From the NCBI GenBank assembly GCA_950295325.1, contig OX485809.1, positions 20,894,001 through 20,958,000 of the forward strand: DNA of 64,000 nt. The letters are read 5' to 3'. A model generated the notes under the pieces. The model was not told the DNA's origin. It made no database searches and saw only the letters and a program-made list of their open reading frames with translations. Of the stretch, positions 20,246 to 32,795 are shown piece after piece (positions within the stretch are counted from its first letter, which is position 1; each line of letters begins with the position of its first letter). Both the position numbers and the translations under genes were made by a program. Origin of the DNA: Polytrichum commune (lineage: Eukaryota; Streptophyta; Polytrichopsida; Polytrichales; Polytrichaceae).

Positions 20246-22937
20246 TAGTACCATCCACGACCTTCCTAGATAATCACTCCCCGAATGTTGTGAAGGCCAA
20301 GCTCCCGTGCAACGCATTCCGAGCGTAATTTGCCTCTCGGATGTGGGACTTCATCGCAACCCATGCCTCCTTTAGTGCACGGATATTATGAGAAGGAGGG
20401 ACTCATGTCTTCCTCCCATGACGTTGGAGCCCATGAGCTCAAACTTAATATCCAAACTTGATGCAATCGAGTGCAAGGGATGCACAAGAATAAAACTCTT
20501 GACACAATATCCCACATACTTGTAACTTGCCTCCCAAGTTCGGAGGCTCATAATAATGTACTCCGGTGCACCGTCACCACCTTTTACAAGCGATATTATT
20601 TTGAACTCATCACTCTGAGTGTTGGAGATGCCGGCGCTCTTTGAAACTTAATATCCAACTCTCCCATTGTTCCCAATCGACTCTCCCTTTGTCGACGATG
20701 CAAGTGAGGAAGATAAGTCTTTACACAATAAGAGTATTTTAACATGGCGACACACGATCTACATAACTTTTGTGGGCTTTGTGGGCTTTTGTTTTGCTAG
20801 AAGCGGAGACTAATACATGTGCATGAACTTGAGTGAGGTTTGAGATAAGATCCTTATGGCGAGTGATCCACACAAAAGCATATGTATCCACGTTGAGCCG
20901 ATCTTCGTGTTGATTCATACACAAAGATATTTTGTACATGATTTGCGTATGCATCAAAACCACGTTTTCATGCATGAGCTAATCAACAATATGCTTGGTG
21001 AAAGTAGTTCAACTTCAATGCCCATGACGACTTAATGAATGTGCACATTGCCTACCCTAATGATCCTAGCTAGCTTCCATACCCCCCTCATTGCCCCTTG
21101 CTCTCATTGGTTGTTGCGATTCGATTCAATCCTAAACACCAATTCAATTCCCACACTAATGGCCCAAACGGAGCGTGGTAGCATTACGAGTACACATGAC
21201 ATGCCCATAACTTATGCATACCTCAAAGGTCCTTGATGTATACACATGGGGCACATACACGCTTACATACATACCATGCATGCCTATCTTATGCATGATC
21301 ATTGATTGTGGATGAATGTAGTGCGTTGAATATCAACTTCTTTTAAAAAGCTTGTCAACTTTGATCCACCGTCATTTGAAGAGTCCAAAGACATTTCAAA
21401 CCCACGAACGTAGTTTGATAAGTAACTTGAAGGTGGAACTTGATGTGGTAGGTGGGAAGGTAGCGGACCACTTTTGTGAATGGTTTTGAGACTTGGCATG
21501 ATGCTTTAGCATTTAATATTCAATTATATGGATATTGACAAGATTTTATTTATTTTTTGATACTATGATGCTCATCTTTCGTACTCGGTCTCTATCCAAA
21601 TGGTATCAAATTCTAACAAAACTAACGATATCGCACATGCAATCTTCAAGTTCGGAGTTCTATATGTTACATTGAGAGGCCAACGTACTAACAAGTGTTC
21701 GTCCAATGTCATTTTATTTTGATAGCATTTGGGATTCGGGTATTTATAATGATAATTCTAAATTTTGATTCCAATAGGGTACGGGTAACTGACATTTGTC
21801 TTTTTTCAATAAAAAAATCAGGTTTATATATCATGTAAGATTCTTCATGCCTGGGCAAAATCGCCTTGGTATCAATATGGTTTTAAATGGCACTGGTCCA
21901 AATAATAGCTCAGGTATACAAGATTCTCTCACCTTCACACACCCACCAAGTATTACATATACTTGACTAATATTACAATCTTGATACCCACGGGTAGATT
22001 CATTGATACCATTGTTTGAGGTTGATTGTGGGTACAATGCATTCACCTATACATGAGACCAACATCGGTACGAACCCAAATTCAGATGGAGTGAATCACG
22101 CACACTATCATTCATTTTAAACTTTTGTTTTGAAAACTTGTGGTAGCTCGTGGTGGTGGTGGTAAGGTAATAAGTGGGTCTTAAAATAAACATTTCTTAG
22201 CTCAATACCCACTTTCGTAGGATGAAATATGCAATTGGTGTGGGATGATTACCTCGTGAAAATTTGGCATTCATATGTATATCTTGATCATTGTCCAAGT
22301 GATTATCCTTTTTGTTATTAGATAATCATACAGGCCTCCCCCCCCCCCCAATTATATATTGACTATTGAACCTAGAATGGTTAAATCTCTTTCAAACAAA
22401 TCTCCTTTTTGGTATCCACTATTAAATACACACATGACCACTCCAAAATTAGGCCTACATTCCTCATTGACTAATAAAATTCCCATTGTCCATTTTATAT
22501 TTTGTTGGTTCAATGTCCCCACCTTGGAGAAAAGAAAAAGAAAAAGAAAAAGAAAATTAAGCAATGCACATGTTTCTTAAATGCACAATGCACATACAAA
22601 TGTACCATTCATCTATCCAACATAGAACTTGACCCCCCATAAATGACTTGGACTAGACTAATTCGGGGTCTTTAAAGCTAGTACAAGCATCAAGTCAACC
22701 GAACAACGCAACCTTTGGGTTGCATGCTATTTAAGGGTTTTTATGTTGGATGAATGAGAGGTACGCTCGTATGTGATAATACCCTCACTCTCCATGGCAT
22801 ATTTATTGGCTATGTATGTAGGATAGAGACTATGCATCAACTTCTTTGTTTCAAGAGCAAATTTCCTAACCACTTTGCGTTCACACTTGGATGTTACTTG
22901 TTCCTGCTATTTTTGGTTCAGTTCATTTAATGCGAAT
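20246..22937. other. Intergenic, nothing recognised as a gene
   Basis: Scattered degenerate words only (GGTATCAA-type around 21,590-22,020), a C12 run at 22338-22349 and an (AAAAAG)n tract near 22520-22550. ORFs are below 80 codons and carry no domain. Confidence 0.4.
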
Positions 22938-23029
22938 GTTAACTATAGTTATATATATTTAATTAACTATAGTTGCTCCCTAAAATGCATCGAAAGAAAT
23001 CTAAATAACTATAGGTATTTTGGTAGTTC
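22938..23029 (-). mobile_element. Fragment of the 16.7-kb hAT family
   Basis: AATTAACTATAGTTG, CTCCCTAAAATGCAT and ATTTTGGTAGTT are the reverse complement of the first ~140 bp of the element at 16696. The terminus CCAAGGTCTG itself is missing. Confidence 0.6.
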
Positions 23030-24263
23030 TTAATTATTTATTTAAAACAATTTGGGTGATAAATGAGTAGCTTTAGTCCTTGACCCGCATCTGAAAAGAA
23101 GGTGCACAAAATCCCAAGAAAAACTTGGTATAGTAAATAGCCATGGACTGACATGAGCAAAATGGACAACTACAATTGTAGTGTTTCACAATAAAGGACA
23201 GAGCCTCACGGTTCTACCGTTTTCTTGTTAGATTGGAAGAAAGCCCGGGAGGAGAAGGTATAAGAAAGCCCGTGACGTTGTTAAGGATGGATGATGTTCT
23301 TAAAGAACTTTGACTCTATTTTGTGTGCTAAGGATCTCATTGCTCATAGGAGCAAAATGCGGATCACTTAGTACCCAATTGGTCCATATATGAGGATCAT
23401 CATCACCTAGTCCCATCGAGAGTCTCGTTTTCGGGGGCATCCTCTCTTGGGGTTGTTTTTCTATCTTATTGAATCTTTCAATTTGTAATTATCCTCTTAG
23501 AACCCGAGGGAAAAACCAAACCAAAACCAAAACTTCAAAAAACTATATAAAAACTTTGGGCGTGTGGGATTTTAAGTGGACATGTCATCCCCGAAAAATG
23601 TCACGGTCTCTAGCCTAAGTCCAATCCCATTTGGACTGCAACCTATTTCTCAGCCAATCACAACTCCAAGCATTTAAGTGGTCCCTTCCTCTCTCTCTCT
23701 CTCTCTCGTATAAAGTGCAAACTACCCTCTTAGTATTTCTTGCTCAAATAGCTATGATGTGCTAAATTACACTTGTTTATAATGACAAAGACCCTTTCAA
23801 TGGTAAGTCACAAAATTTATAACCTCAGTGCTAATGAGGGTTTTGAAATATTTTTGGCTTCCAAGTTAATTACATGCTTCATTAAAGGTTTCACTTCGGA
23901 TATGAAATCTCAATCAATTGCTTATTACTCAATGGAAGTGAACATATATATTGGATTTTGGACCTTGAAGGTGAAGTGCACTCAATATGGGATTTGGGGA
24001 TAAGTGGCTTTCAAGAATGCAAGGGCAATTTTAATTTTCAAAATTGGGCGGATCAGGCATGGAGCATGGGCTTCATCCGGGCAGTGAAGGGGGCGTGCTT
24101 GGGGCGAGGCCTAGCCTTGGGCATATATGATCTAGCCCAGGACGTTAATAATGGCGCGGCAATGCACAACTCCTCTAAAGTATGCGGCTCTATTTGTGGG
24201 CACTTCTAATTCCACACACCCAAAAACGAAATTTGGATTGAGAATTTACTCATCCAATTAGTT
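23030..24263. other. Intergenic, nothing recognised
   Basis: A (CT)n tract lies at about 23690-23708. Plus ORFs at 23773-24003 and 23958-24209 overlap in different frames and show no domain. Confidence 0.4.
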
Positions 24264-24634
24264 CACTAAACCCTTTTTTAGTGTGACCAATTCTATTTGT
24301 CTTGCTCAGAACAAATTGTAAACCACCCGTGTAGTGTCACCAACACTAAATGTAAACCTAACATTATTTCCATTGCTTGTCAAAAGATTTGGGCATTCTA
24401 GATTCACAATGTTGCAATTCACTTGCTAAGTGATTTTTCGTCCACGACAACATTTCATTACCTAATTGTTAGGATGTAGAATACACTAAACTTTGTTTCA
24501 ATAGTTGGCATGGATTCCATCCACAGTTCAATCATCCATGACAATACTTGTAAAGTTATTCATAAGAAGTCTCATTCAAAAAGTCACCATAATGACATAA
24601 AACACCATATGACACTAAATAAAAACATTTAGTC
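24264..24634 (+). mobile_element. Family H MITE, copy 2
   Basis: It begins CACTAAACCCTTTTTTAGTG and ends CACTAAATAAAAACATTTAG, both palindromic. The interior shares CAATTCTATTTGTC, ACCACCCGTGTAGTGTCAC, ACCTAACATTATTTC and CATAATGACATAAA with 39924-40314. The flanking TA is not kept here. Confidence 0.68.
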
Positions 24635-25650
24635 CAGTCCTATCATTGTGGACCAAAGTAATTCTCTAAAGCGCAGACCAATTGAGAATGAATGTAGACC
24701 ACATCAATTTTCCAATCTCATCACAACATGTGCGTTGGAGCCTCCAAACTTGCCATTGTATGTATGTCACACGAATAGAGGCACCTATTGAAGAGGGACC
24801 ACATGGAGGCCCACCTACCTTAGTGGACAAATAACCAACTAACTACTTGAAAGTGTGTGCTAAATATCCTAGTGTGTGTGTGTGTTGCTTGTGTGTCGTG
24901 TGACTCGTGGTGGCTCTCGTTGAAACTTACGACACCCACCGGCCCGTTTGGTGAGTCGGTGGCCCGGCCCGTACCAATACTTGGGCCATGGCACATGCCA
25001 CCCACACATATTTGTAAAGTGCTTGAAAACACACACACTAGTTTATAACGAACCTAGCTATTTGCCCTAAGGGGCACAAACACAAGCACACGCACACACA
25101 ACGACACATGGCACGGGTCGGTACGTGAAATGCCAAAAATCCTTGCGTCAAGGTTTCCTTCTTGCGGCTCGAAGTGAGTCAAAAAGCTCAAGTAGTTTCG
25201 GACTTGGAAAAATGAGTGACTCGGAGGGAGGGGATAGTGTGTAGGTTGGAGCGTGACAAGTGGCGCTATTGTGTGCATCGTAAAATCGACCTTCTCCAAG
25301 TTTGTGGTTCCGGTATTATGAGGCACACCCGAAACCATAAAGTGAACCACAAACCAACACTAGGTACAATTGGAATCCTAGATGTACGGTCAAACCTATG
25401 CTATGTAACGTGGTTATACATGGGCATACGTTTGTTTGGAGACCCAAATGTATGATATGTGGTTCATATTATGTTGGTGGTGAATCTAGGCATTGCACGT
25501 CTTATATGGAGTTCTTGGTCATTTTCACGACTTCACTATGTAGTGCATTATCTTATGTAAACCCCGATGTTAGGGCTAGGACACCTAGCAACGGGGTTTG
25601 GTTGAGCTAGGGTTGAATTGAACCCTTGGTAGCATTATCGATGTACATGG
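24635..25650. other. Intergenic, nothing recognised
   Basis: GT/CA-rich simple stretches near 24870-24900 and 25025-25110. ORFs on both strands are short and overlapping. Confidence 0.4.
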
Positions 25651-25948
25651 CAAGGAGTAAATTTGAAGGGCTATTACCCTTATTTTGGGGTCCAGCCCTT
25701 CACTTTCCCTTCAAAATATTTTGCAACCCTTCAAAAAGGAAGGGTTAATTTTCTATAAACCCTTCAAAATGAACGGCAAAAAAAAGTAACCCTTCAAAAA
25801 AAAAGTAAACATGATAATGTGCACTTTCAACAAAAACTTCAATACATACATGAAGGGCAATTTTTGAGGTAACCCTTCATTTTGAAAGGGAAAATTTTGA
25901 GTTACCCTTCCCTATGAAATACAAGCAACCCTTCAAATTTATGCCCTG
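25651..25948. mobile_element. hAT MITE with GTACATGG duplication and repeated AACCCTTCAAA motif
   Basis: The ends CAAGGAGTAAATTTGAAGGG and the inverse of CAGGGCATAAATTTGAAGGG match at 17 of 20. The 8-bp GTACATGG occurs on both sides (25643-25650 and 25949-25956). Inside, AACCCTTCAAA or its inverse recurs about ten times, a likely transposase-binding array. It is 298 bp with no ORF. Confidence 0.85.
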
Positions 25949-27069
25949 GTACATGGGTTCTAGTAAAAACATGACCCTCGTAGATGTATAGTTGATTTAA
26001 CCCTTAAGAGCTCATGCAATCTGAAATGGGTCGCCACCTAATATTTTGGTGGGGTTTGGGACCCACTAGGTGTCAATCTATGTGGATGGGAGGTATCTAC
26101 TAGTGCAGGGTGGTGCCCACTGCCATGTGGGTTAAAATAACATATTAAAAATGTCATGCTCCAAGCAAGTAGGATTTTTTTTGTTAGGTTGGCATTCGCT
26201 TGTTTTGGGAGGTGGTCCCATGAGTTGCCCATATGTAGGAGCCAAATTTAGGAGCCAATATCTTTCACATGTGATGCCCAATTTGGGTGGGGTTTTTCTC
26301 TTAGGACAAGGTGATGGTTGTGCACAACTTAATAGGATGAATTTGGGGGAAAAAATAAATTGCACATGTTGCTTGATTCATGAAAAAGTGAAAATCTCTT
26401 AAAAATGATCTCATGTGACCCTCCAACTTTGAGGGTGATGGACTTCACCTAAATTTGCTCAAAAAACCCCAAATGTTTGGGAGTAGCTCATTTGTCATCC
26501 ACATAACATATTATGGGAGTGTTGCCAACTTTCTAAAATTTGTGACATGACCGAAATGGTCATGGAACAAAAAAAATCAAATTATTCTCTAGCTGCCACC
26601 CAGATAAAGGCAATGTTCACATGTCAATGTGGGCTAGAATATGTAGTCCGATTGACTTACAATTTTCACAAAAGGAACATATTGTAGTCTAGTCCACATT
26701 CCGTATGGTTGGATTTCAAGAAAATATACTCTATTTTGCTATATAACAGAAAGTTTCAACATTGGTGCTGGAAATACCCGAAAATGGAATGGAAAAGCTT
26801 GAACGTTTAGAAGTTAAAAAGAAAAGCAAATACTATAATGTATTTGACCTTGGGTGATGTTGGCAGGGCTTAACTTAAAGAGGTGGGTGTCGAGCCCTGA
26901 TTCATTGCCACAATGAACTTAACTTACTTGAGATCAGTCATGGGAGTCGATCCCATTGCATTAGGAATCTCCGATGAGACCCACTTTCATTATTGCCATG
27001 CAACATTGATATTGGAGCTGAAAACTATCTCCTCCATGCCTATCCCTTTGATAATCTGAATCCCACAAT
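25949..27069. other. Intergenic, nothing recognised
   Basis: Opposed ORFs at 26132-26365 and 26151-26402 are mirror shadows of one sequence and neither has a domain. GCTTAACTTAAAGAGGTGGG near 26870 resembles a word that recurs at 37473, 54660 and 54860. Confidence 0.35.
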
Positions 27070-27772
27070 TTGAGGGAGGTCTCTCGTGCTAATTGCATCG
27101 GTGGAATATGCTCAAAAACTTCCTTTCAATATTCCATTACACTCACTTACCCTAGGGAATCAATCTTTGTGACACCATCTCGATGTACTTTTAATCCCAC
27201 AAGCTTATCGGTTTCTTATAGTTTTAAATCAATTTCAATCCATTGTAATTTCATCCCAACTCTACTGGACCCACTTTTTGGGGAGGGGGAGGGAATCATT
27301 GTAGATGAATACCTCTCATCCATTCAACAGAAAAATTTGAACCCTATAGATTTGTGCCCATGTCATTTTAATTACAAAGACTCAATTGATCCGGGGTATA
27401 TAAAGCTAAATCCGGTATCAAAACAATTGAAAATTGTTGATGAATAGACATAAACACTAAACACTAGTTGCGACATCCCATGGTTATATTCTCAAGGTCC
27501 AGATGAACGAACACACAATGCGTAATAGTGTTATGACCAAAAGAAGCACGATTTCAATAGCTTTTCAACAATGTGTAGATGAGGAAGATCGGATCGTCAT
27601 TGACCTCAAAATTTGTAAAAGTAGATCATTGTCTAGAAATCAATTGTTGAAACGTAACATGCCTTCAAATGCTCACAACTCTACCAATACAACTCGCGAT
27701 TGGACAAAACTACCACCTAAAGAAGTGAAATTTCAAGATTTTTTCAACAACATGCATATCAAAGCAATCTAA
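27070..27772 (+). CDS. Two adjacent unrecognised ORFs (125 and 89 codons)
   Basis: 27070-27447 and 27503-27772 lie on the same strand in different frames, 55 bases apart. The first is rich in Ser, Thr and Ile and includes FNPTSLSVSYSFKSISIHCN. The second is basic (KRSTISIAFQQ, KICKSRSLSRNQLLKRN). Neither resembles a family I know, and no splice sites clearly join them. They could be a decayed gene or chance. I keep them because two long plus frames in a row are unusual for this AT-rich stretch. Confidence 0.2.
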
Positions 27773-28384
27773 TAAATGTTGAGTTCAAAACGCTCGAAAA
27801 AAAAATTGTGCACCTTATTTTGGGGTTTAGGTGGAAGATTGCGAAAGAGACAAAAGCTAATTAGTCTCTTGATTAGGCTAAAAATACGTTTTCTTACTTT
27901 ATACTTATATTTAGAACAAAGGCTATTACAAATTATCAACCATGTAGCCATATGTATGTGCAATAGCTGAAAGTGTGGGTTTAAGCACCCTCTACCTTAT
28001 GTACGTCGATGCCTCAAACAATACCCCTTCTTACACTCACATTAGCTCGTACATGGTACGAAAAGTCCCCCCCCCCGGCGGGGACAAGACATTATTGAGC
28101 ATGCACCAGGGTGGTATTCCCCAAGGGCTGGGAATTTTGAAAATTTATAAAACACAAAGAACATGCTTATGTTGGGCCACCCTTGCAAAATGGACAGTTT
28201 TCAACATGAGTATAGTTCATTCTACATGGGCAAACCCACAAATGGGGTTTAGTTATTGGCTAGTAAACGGGGCCCATGGAGCAGGGTCCGTGTTGATTCT
28301 TTTTATACATAGACAGCCAACATGCTCTATTTGACGCGCAAAACCCTGACATAGTTATTGCAGACTCCCACTAGCTTACCTCGT
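27773..28384. other. Intergenic, nothing recognised
   Basis: A C10 run lies at 28067-28076. The 119-codon plus ORF at 27975-28334 has no domain. Confidence 0.4.
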
Positions 28385-28680
28385 ATAGTAAAGGGAGCAT
28401 TCATTGCAATGATCGAGGATTCGAGGAGAACCCGCATTTAGTTACAAATGAACCAGTTGACTTTGTGGAATAACCAGTTGAAGTTGTTCAAGACTGCATG
28501 AAAATTACCGATCGTTTTAGAAGGAATTTATAGAATTTACCCCAATTTAATGAAAGGAAACCAAAGGATGTCAAATTGTGACTGGTTGGACTTGCAAACA
28601 CTAGGATCTCGACCGATTATGTCCAAAAATCTCCCCGATCACTGATTCAGTGTAGTTTGAGTAAGCTTATGGAGCCAAAT
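28385..28680 (+). repeat. Dispersed repeat family F, copy 1
   Basis: AATGAACCAGTTGACTTTG, ATAACCAGTTGAAGTTG, CGTTTTAGAAGGAAT and GTCCAAAAATCTCCCCG match 43620-43925 in order and, inverted, 32155-32300. Translated similarity (CPKISP, W-x-KH) between copies 1 and 2 hints that the source was coding. Confidence 0.65.
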
Positions 28681-28803
28681 TTCAATTCGTGACACTTCAC
28701 CATGGGGAGCGTGGTGAAATCTTGTAAGACTACATTAACATCATTTGATGTATATGTGTATGTGTATCGAAAGATAGATAGATAGATAGATAGGCAGGCT
28801 CTC

Positions 28804-29293
28804 TCGGGTGTACACTCTAAACTCCTTAGTATCACACATGTGGCAACCGAAGTGCACGAGATATTACGGAGTTTTGTAGTGTTAACATGGATGCGTGATA
28901 CTATAGAATGAGTGTAGCATGTGACATTGTGGAATACCACAAAGGAGATGTGAGGACAGTTTGAATTCATTTTCCCATCACCGACGTTGGTGTGGTCCAC
29001 TCCACTTGGCCTTCCTGGGTGATGTGACGGACGCATGCACCGACATTCAACAAGTGGCAGAAGAAGAAGAAGAAGAAGACACTCCACATGTTGACACATG
29101 GCACAATGCGAGGGTGTGGTTGATTTCTTTGGTGGTTTGCATGAATGACAAATTTTGTGATATAAGGGAGAGAAATGTGACAATAACAAGGAGCGAGATT
29201 TGAACTACGAACATCCATTCCCTAGAGTTTTGGGATATTAGAGAGTGTGTGACATTATGGAGGTTGATATTACGGAGTTTAGGGTGTACCCGA
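28804..29293 (+). mobile_element. TIR element, family A, copy 2 (best preserved)
   Basis: It starts TCGGGTGTACACTCTAAAC and ends GTTTAGGGTGTACCCGA. The inverted match extends about 35 bp (ACTCCTTAGTATCA against ACTCCGTAATATCA). It is 490 bp. A (GAA)n tract near 29055 gives a poly-Glu shadow ORF. The 180-codon minus ORF that crosses it is not a gene. The flanks show no duplication. Confidence 0.7.
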
Positions 29294-31398
29294 TGGAACA
29301 AAAACAACCCACAATAAGTAAACAACCTATAGATGACTAGTTAAGCCCACACTAGGGGCTCTGGTGTTCCCAATGCATAGTCCTAGTGTTGTCTTTGTGG
29401 TAGAGAAGTTTGTTCCCTCCCCATGCTTCATCATAATTTTGCAAGCCCATCATCATATAGCAACCTTATCCGCAACTTTACGGGCAATGTCCCAAGCACT
29501 TCTAGCATATTTTAGTAAGCTTGTCCAAACCATTTATTGCATTCTCTTAATTACCACCCCATCTATTGTTGTTGAATATAAGGTCGGTTCTTATTGCCTA
29601 GATGGTCCACGATGTGATATGTCTCAAAAGTGGCCAAATTCTTGAGTTTGCTTAGTGAGGAGGGAACGTTTTTTTTTTTTTTTAAACACAAAACTCGTGT
29701 TGCCACTCAAGAGATCTCCAAGGACCCCGGATCTCATACTATTATTCAGCTTGTTTGGAGTGTATTATTTCCATGGAAAGAGAAAAATTGTGATTAGAAT
29801 TAAAACATAGATCTATACTAAATGGGACCGCGGTGGAAAACAATGCTTGTGGCTTGGCTAGAAATGCTGAGAATTGGCATTTTGTGGGAACCATGCCTAG
29901 CAATAACTTGGTAGATGGGGGGCATAGTTTGTGGTCTAGTGGGTAAGTGCAAGGGAGTGAGGAGGCCCCAACTTGGAGAGTTTTTGTGGTAAGGGTCCGA
30001 GGTAAGGTAGTTGAGACCACAATTTGAACATCCTTCGTTTGTTTGTGGATGGATTCAACTCATGTTTACGTGATTTCGGACTTTTGGGTCAATTCCAAAC
30101 TAGCATGCCGTTTGCATGCTTGTTTTAATATCTTAATACGGTGTCATTTGTTTGCGCACATCACGTTCATGGTCTTTTAGTATACAACCACCTACATAAT
30201 GGCTACATGGCAAGTACATATAACAACACTTGAAGTGCGAGTGTTCACGTTTTCAAAAACAATTTGCTTGTTTCCAAACGCAACAAAAGTTTGGGATTAC
30301 CTTACTATCATTTAATCCGATTTTCAAATATTGTGTTTCATGAAGAGAGTGTGCAGGGTTGAGGGTGTAGTTGGAGCAACAACAACAATAACAACAACAA
30401 CATTATTTTTTTAGTTTTTTAAAATAAAAAACATTTTAAATGCACATGTAATTTTATTGGGGTGGGATGGGCATCCAGGGTTTGGATGCAATGGGGGGGG
30501 GGGGCTGTGGCAAAGCAACCCGTACACTGGTTCCTTGGAGACAGGGTTGCAGTCATCCAACAAGGAACCAATGTATGGGTTGGTTTGGCCTTCCCACGGG
30601 GGGGGGGGGGGGAGCTGGGTTGGCGAAATGCATTGAAGGAAGTGGATTGCAAAGGAATCTACATGTGATTAGGGGGTGGTGCCTTCTTGGGCGATTGTGG
30701 CAAGGAGTTATGCCCTTTGGGAATTCAGCAAGGAGCTCCGAGTTTGCAACCTAAGCTCCAAGACCACCTCAATTGTTTCCCCATGTGGGTGCATCCACTC
30801 TTGTCTATACCTTGAATTGCTTGGGAAATTGCAGTGAAAGGAACCGACCTCTCCCTCGTTCACATCTTCCTGCAATTCCATCGAGGCCTATGATTCACCA
30901 TGTTTAGAGTCCACTTCGGGTCCTTCATTGCAAGTATGCCCTATCTGCAAGGAATGGCAATGTGGTATACTTTAAATTGGGATATGAAATCGATGTTGGT
31001 CATCTTATGGTTTTGTTAATTCCAGTTAAGGAGAGGGGTGTGAAGTTCGTTGCATTATGCGTTAGCATGGCAGGCCCTTCTGGCTGCTCCATTGGTCTAG
31101 TTATCTCATCTAGATGGGCTATCGATTTCCATCAATTTCCCTTCAATTTATTCTATTTTGCCTCAAATGTGTGGTCACAACTACAAGTTTATTCTGCCAC
31201 ATATTTGGGTGGCTTGACTCCGAACATACTCCAAGTTAAGGTCGAAGCTCAAGGGGGTGGGGGGGGGGGGGGGGGTTAAGGCCCTTATGGATTCGTGATT
31301 CGGTTTGAAATGTGGCTGCAACTGTATGTTTAGGCTGGTAGGCCTTTATTGCTTCATGATTTCCAAACAAGCATGTTAGGATTCAGTATTGGGGCTTA
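29294..31398. other. Intergenic with poly(G) runs, no recognised gene
   Basis: A T-tract lies at about 29667-29683, (CAA)n near 30377-30400, and G runs at 30493-30504, 30598-30612 and 31259-31275. Plus ORFs at 29364-29645, 30462-30754 and 30962-31279 are interrupted or extended by these runs and show no domain. Confidence 0.45.
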
Positions 31399-31896
31399 GG
31401 GCCACCACATACAAGACTGAGAGCCCATGTCCATTACACTTCAAGCACTCTCATTGGTGGAAAAGGCGGAGCCGGTCAAGTTCGCTTCACACTACGCTTG
31501 AGGGACCAACGAAGTATGTGAATGCAAGATGGATGTAGAGTCTACATGGATTCCTACGTGGCATCCAATGGAACATGTTTCATGGTCACTTGCACTACTT
31601 TCAAAACCCACCGCTTGGAGGTAGGCCTAACACAAAACCGGGAGACCATGGCACTCCGAACACTCACAACCGTTTTTTTATTCTATTTTGTCATGTGTGA
31701 GGGCCCGCTTGAATAAACAATCCACTGCAATAGCATTTGGTTGAGGGCCCGGTCACAAATGACTTCACACTACACTTGAGGGTCCGTGACCACACTACAT
31801 GATTTTGGAGGTGTCTTGGGACGGCCTTTGGACACTTTCTCTTGGGCTCTCACAAATTTCATGGTTACGGCTCTTGCCTTGTGTGTGAAGTGCCCC
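31399..31896 (+). mobile_element. hAT-like family E, copy with both ends
   Basis: Left end AGGGCCACCACATAC, right end GTGTGTGAAGTGCCCC. The interior matches 43008-43460: CACTCTCATTGGTGGAAAA, GGCGGAGCCGG, GGTAGGCCTAACACAAAACC, ACGGCCTTTGGACACTTTCT. The 8-bp flanks differ (GGGGCTTA, GTAGCCCT), so it is probably older than the 43-kb copy. Confidence 0.72.
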
Positions 31897-32154
31897 GTAG
31901 CCCTTCAAAGTTGGATGTATGAGTTGATCACGTGTGTGGCTTTTAGTTTTGGTACCCCCCCCCCCCCAACGCGGTCCTTCATAGATTTGGTGTAGTTGTC
32001 AAGGGCAGTCATGGCTCAAGTGAACCAAGGGAGCAACAACATTGCCAAGCGTGTGTGGATAATTTCACTTGACCTTTTTTTCATTTTTCATTTTTTTTTT
32101 GGGGGGGGGGATGTGGTGTGTTTGCTTTTTCTACTTTGTTGTGGTTGTTGTGCA

Positions 32155-32300
32155 CAATGCCCGGGAAATTTTTGGGCATAGTTGGTTACATGTTGACATC
32201 TTCTGGTTTTGCTTCATTCATTCGAGGTATATTCTATAGATTCTTCTAAAACGGTCGGCGATTCTCCTGAAGTCTCCAACTTCAACTGGTCACATTAATC
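32155..32300 (-). repeat. Dispersed repeat family F, inverted fragment
   Basis: The minus strand reads GACCAGTTGAAGTTGGAGAC, CCGTTTTAGAAGAATCTATA and GCCCAAAAATTTCCCGG, matching copies at 28.4 and 43.6 kb. It abuts the pogo-type pseudogene. Confidence 0.55.
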
Positions 32301-32319
32301 TCTCACTTAAGTAGGCACT

Positions 32320-32795
32320 TTGAACCGGAGTTGTTGGTGCACAGTTAGTTGGCAGGTGCGTACATTACTCATATCGTTTTGTAGACCCTCTGATTCGACG
32401 AATCGCAATGGGAAACAGATGAAACTTGAGGCAACCTGCTTGACCGAAGCCCAACGATGTGAAACCGTTGTAAAGTTCAGCAAGCTGCATGCGCTGGGGC
32501 GGGAGTTTGAAGTCAGTGAAGGTGCCTTTCGGAAAGTTTGGGACGATTGGGAGAACATACTACAACGAAATCCAACCTATTGAGACATTCGCTAAACTTG
32601 AAAATGCATTGTCCTCAACATCGACGACCAATTGCTCTGATCCGATGTTCAAACGGAAGCTGGACATATGTACGATGAACTGCGACGATCGTTTGAGACG
32701 TTTTAGCAAAATGTTAACAGCTTGACATTTCATGTCAAGCATAAACAAATCATGCATTCGCGGCAAATGATTCTGCATGAGATGTTCAAACAATA
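32320..32795 (+). pseudogene. Remnant of a pogo/CENP-B-type transposase (HTH region)
   Basis: One plus frame reads LTEAQRCETVVKFSKLHA, then LGREFEVSEGAFRKVWDDW, then ENILQRN before a stop at 32581. This is the CENP-B/psq helix-turn-helix pattern (LTxxQRxEIVxKL...REFxVSEGAxRKVW). The next frame continues ETFAKLENAL, like the F/ELEDxL that follows in these proteins. A third frame carries YDELRRSFETF and QIMHSRQMILHEMFKQ. At least two frameshifts and several stops are needed, and the DDE catalytic domain is not present. The family call is from recalled motifs. Confidence 0.58.

Noticed and set aside
28647-29189. 180-codon minus-strand ORF
   Set aside because: It runs across the family A MITE, including a (GAA)n tract and a (GATA)n tract; no domain and no counterpart in the other copy.
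30462-30754. Overlapping Gly/Trp-rich plus ORFs
   Set aside because: They are created by G12 and G15 runs and overlap in two frames.
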